Assembly (NCBI GenBank): GCA_021809565.1
Contig: JAJZKG010000001.1
Coordinates: 1 to 64,000 of the forward strand
DNA: 64,000 nt
Source: a bacterium
GTDB lineage: Bacteria > Patescibacteria > Dojkabacteria > JAKAPS01 > JAJZLI01
Reading direction: 5' to 3'
The notes under the pieces are model-generated. The model had not been told where the DNA came from, did no database searches, and saw only the letters and a program-made list of their open reading frames with translations. Both the position numbers and the translations under genes were made by a program. This document shows, in pieces, positions 63,715 to 64,000 of this stretch; the first letter of the stretch is position 1, and each line of letters opens with the position of its first letter.

Positions 63715-63740
63715 ATATTATTTTAATATTAAAATAATAT
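63715..63740. promoter_or_regulatory. 26-bp perfect A/T palindrome between GT4 and uppS
   Basis: Positions 63715-63740 equal their own reverse complement, made only of A and T. They are symmetrical around TTTAATATTAAA. The 141-base interval between the divergent genes would place this in both promoter regions. It could be a regulator site or a cruciform-prone tract. A random A/T palindrome of this length is unlikely but not impossible. Confidence 0.5.
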
Positions 63741-63771
63741 AAGATATATTCTAAAACTTATGGCTTAAAAT

Positions 63772-64000
63772 ATGATAGATAAGATAACTACAGTAAAGCA
63801 AATACCAATTGACAGGTTTCCTAAAAATATTCTCATCATCCCTGATGGCAATGGAAGGTGGGCAAAAGAGCATGGAAAGAATGTAACTGTGGGTCACAGG
63901 GTTGCTGCAGAAAGAATAAGAGATATACTTGAGGATTTGAAGGATATAGATCAGATAGAAACTATTACACTTTGGGCATTCTCATCAGATAATTGGGTTA
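63772..64000 (+). CDS. uppS: Undecaprenyl diphosphate synthase, 5' part
   Basis: 76 codons to the window edge. ILIIPDGNGRWAKEHG holds the catalytic Asp of the IMDGNGRWA motif, then GHRVAAERIRDIL and LWAFSSDNW (family YAFSTENW). It adds isopentenyl units in cis to make the C55 lipid carrier for peptidoglycan and surface glycans, and so serves the glycosyltransferases nearby. Two small differences: Pro replaces Met before DGN, and Asn replaces His before the first strand. The ATG at 63772 fits the usual length. Confidence 0.95.
   Translation, partial: MIDKITTVKQIPIDRFPKNILIIPDGNGRWAKEHGKNVTVGHRVAAERIRDILEDLKDIDQIETITLWAFSSDNWV

Overview
This is a strongly AT-rich, gene-dense bacterial window containing a chromosomal origin region: dnaA and dnaN on the minus strand, separated by 348 bases that carry several DnaA boxes. 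The informational genes are short and divergent: a 748-residue ValRS, a DciA-like DUF721 protein, TrmD, bL25 and UppS. Transcripts look leaderless, genes overlap tail to tail, and metabolic genes are almost absent. There are many glycosyltransferases, pilins, a sortase and a VirB6-like gene. Together these suggest a Patescibacteria/CPR bacterium, possibly of the Dojkabacteria, Katanobacteria or Microgenomates type. This is inference, and the lineage cannot be fixed from the sequence alone. TAA, TAG and TGA all act as ordinary stops.

Layout. 0-6 kb: the end of an unknown gene, DciA-like, dnaN, oriC, dnaA, two type IV pilin-like genes sharing an identical 67-base core, thioredoxin and trmD. 6.1-18.1 kb: one tight eight-gene plus-strand operon with a VirB6/TrbL-like membrane protein, a 1572-residue multi-hairpin membrane protein, an NlpC/P60-like secreted protein, a lysozyme-like protein and small single-pass proteins. 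It is probably a cell-envelope secretion or cell-contact machine. 18.1-22.4 kb: bL25, a small unknown protein, valS and a nucleotidyltransferase-like gene, all on minus. 22.6-25 kb: a sortase and an ice-binding-like (DUF3494) adhesin with an LPNTG anchor. 25-30 kb: glycosyltransferases, an AbrB/PIN toxin-antitoxin pair and a Wzm/Wzt-like polysaccharide exporter.

30-42.5 kb: an accessory region of secreted proteins. It holds two C39-like peptidases, a subtilase and a GH18 protein that share YTFG repeats, a lectin-like protein, an AAA_14/DUF4143 ATPase with operator-like repeats, and three members of a family I do not recognise. 42.5-43.5 kb: a BrnT-like toxin relic and a second AbrB/PIN pair. 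43.7-63.6 kb: a surface-glycan region of GT2, GT4 and GT-C enzymes. It is interrupted by a NYN nuclease-KAP NTPase operon (a defence candidate), a membrane gene broken by one in-frame TAA, and a two-gene unit with a ParB-like domain. The window ends inside uppS.

A recurring feature is a short palindrome, GGATCTAGATCC and variants. It lies between genes and also inside reading frames, where it encodes Gly-Ser-Arg-Ser. It behaves like the palindromic elements known to insert in frame in Rickettsia genes and is the most distinctive undescribed signal here. A multi-hairpin structure at 31.55-31.67 kb is built from related pieces.
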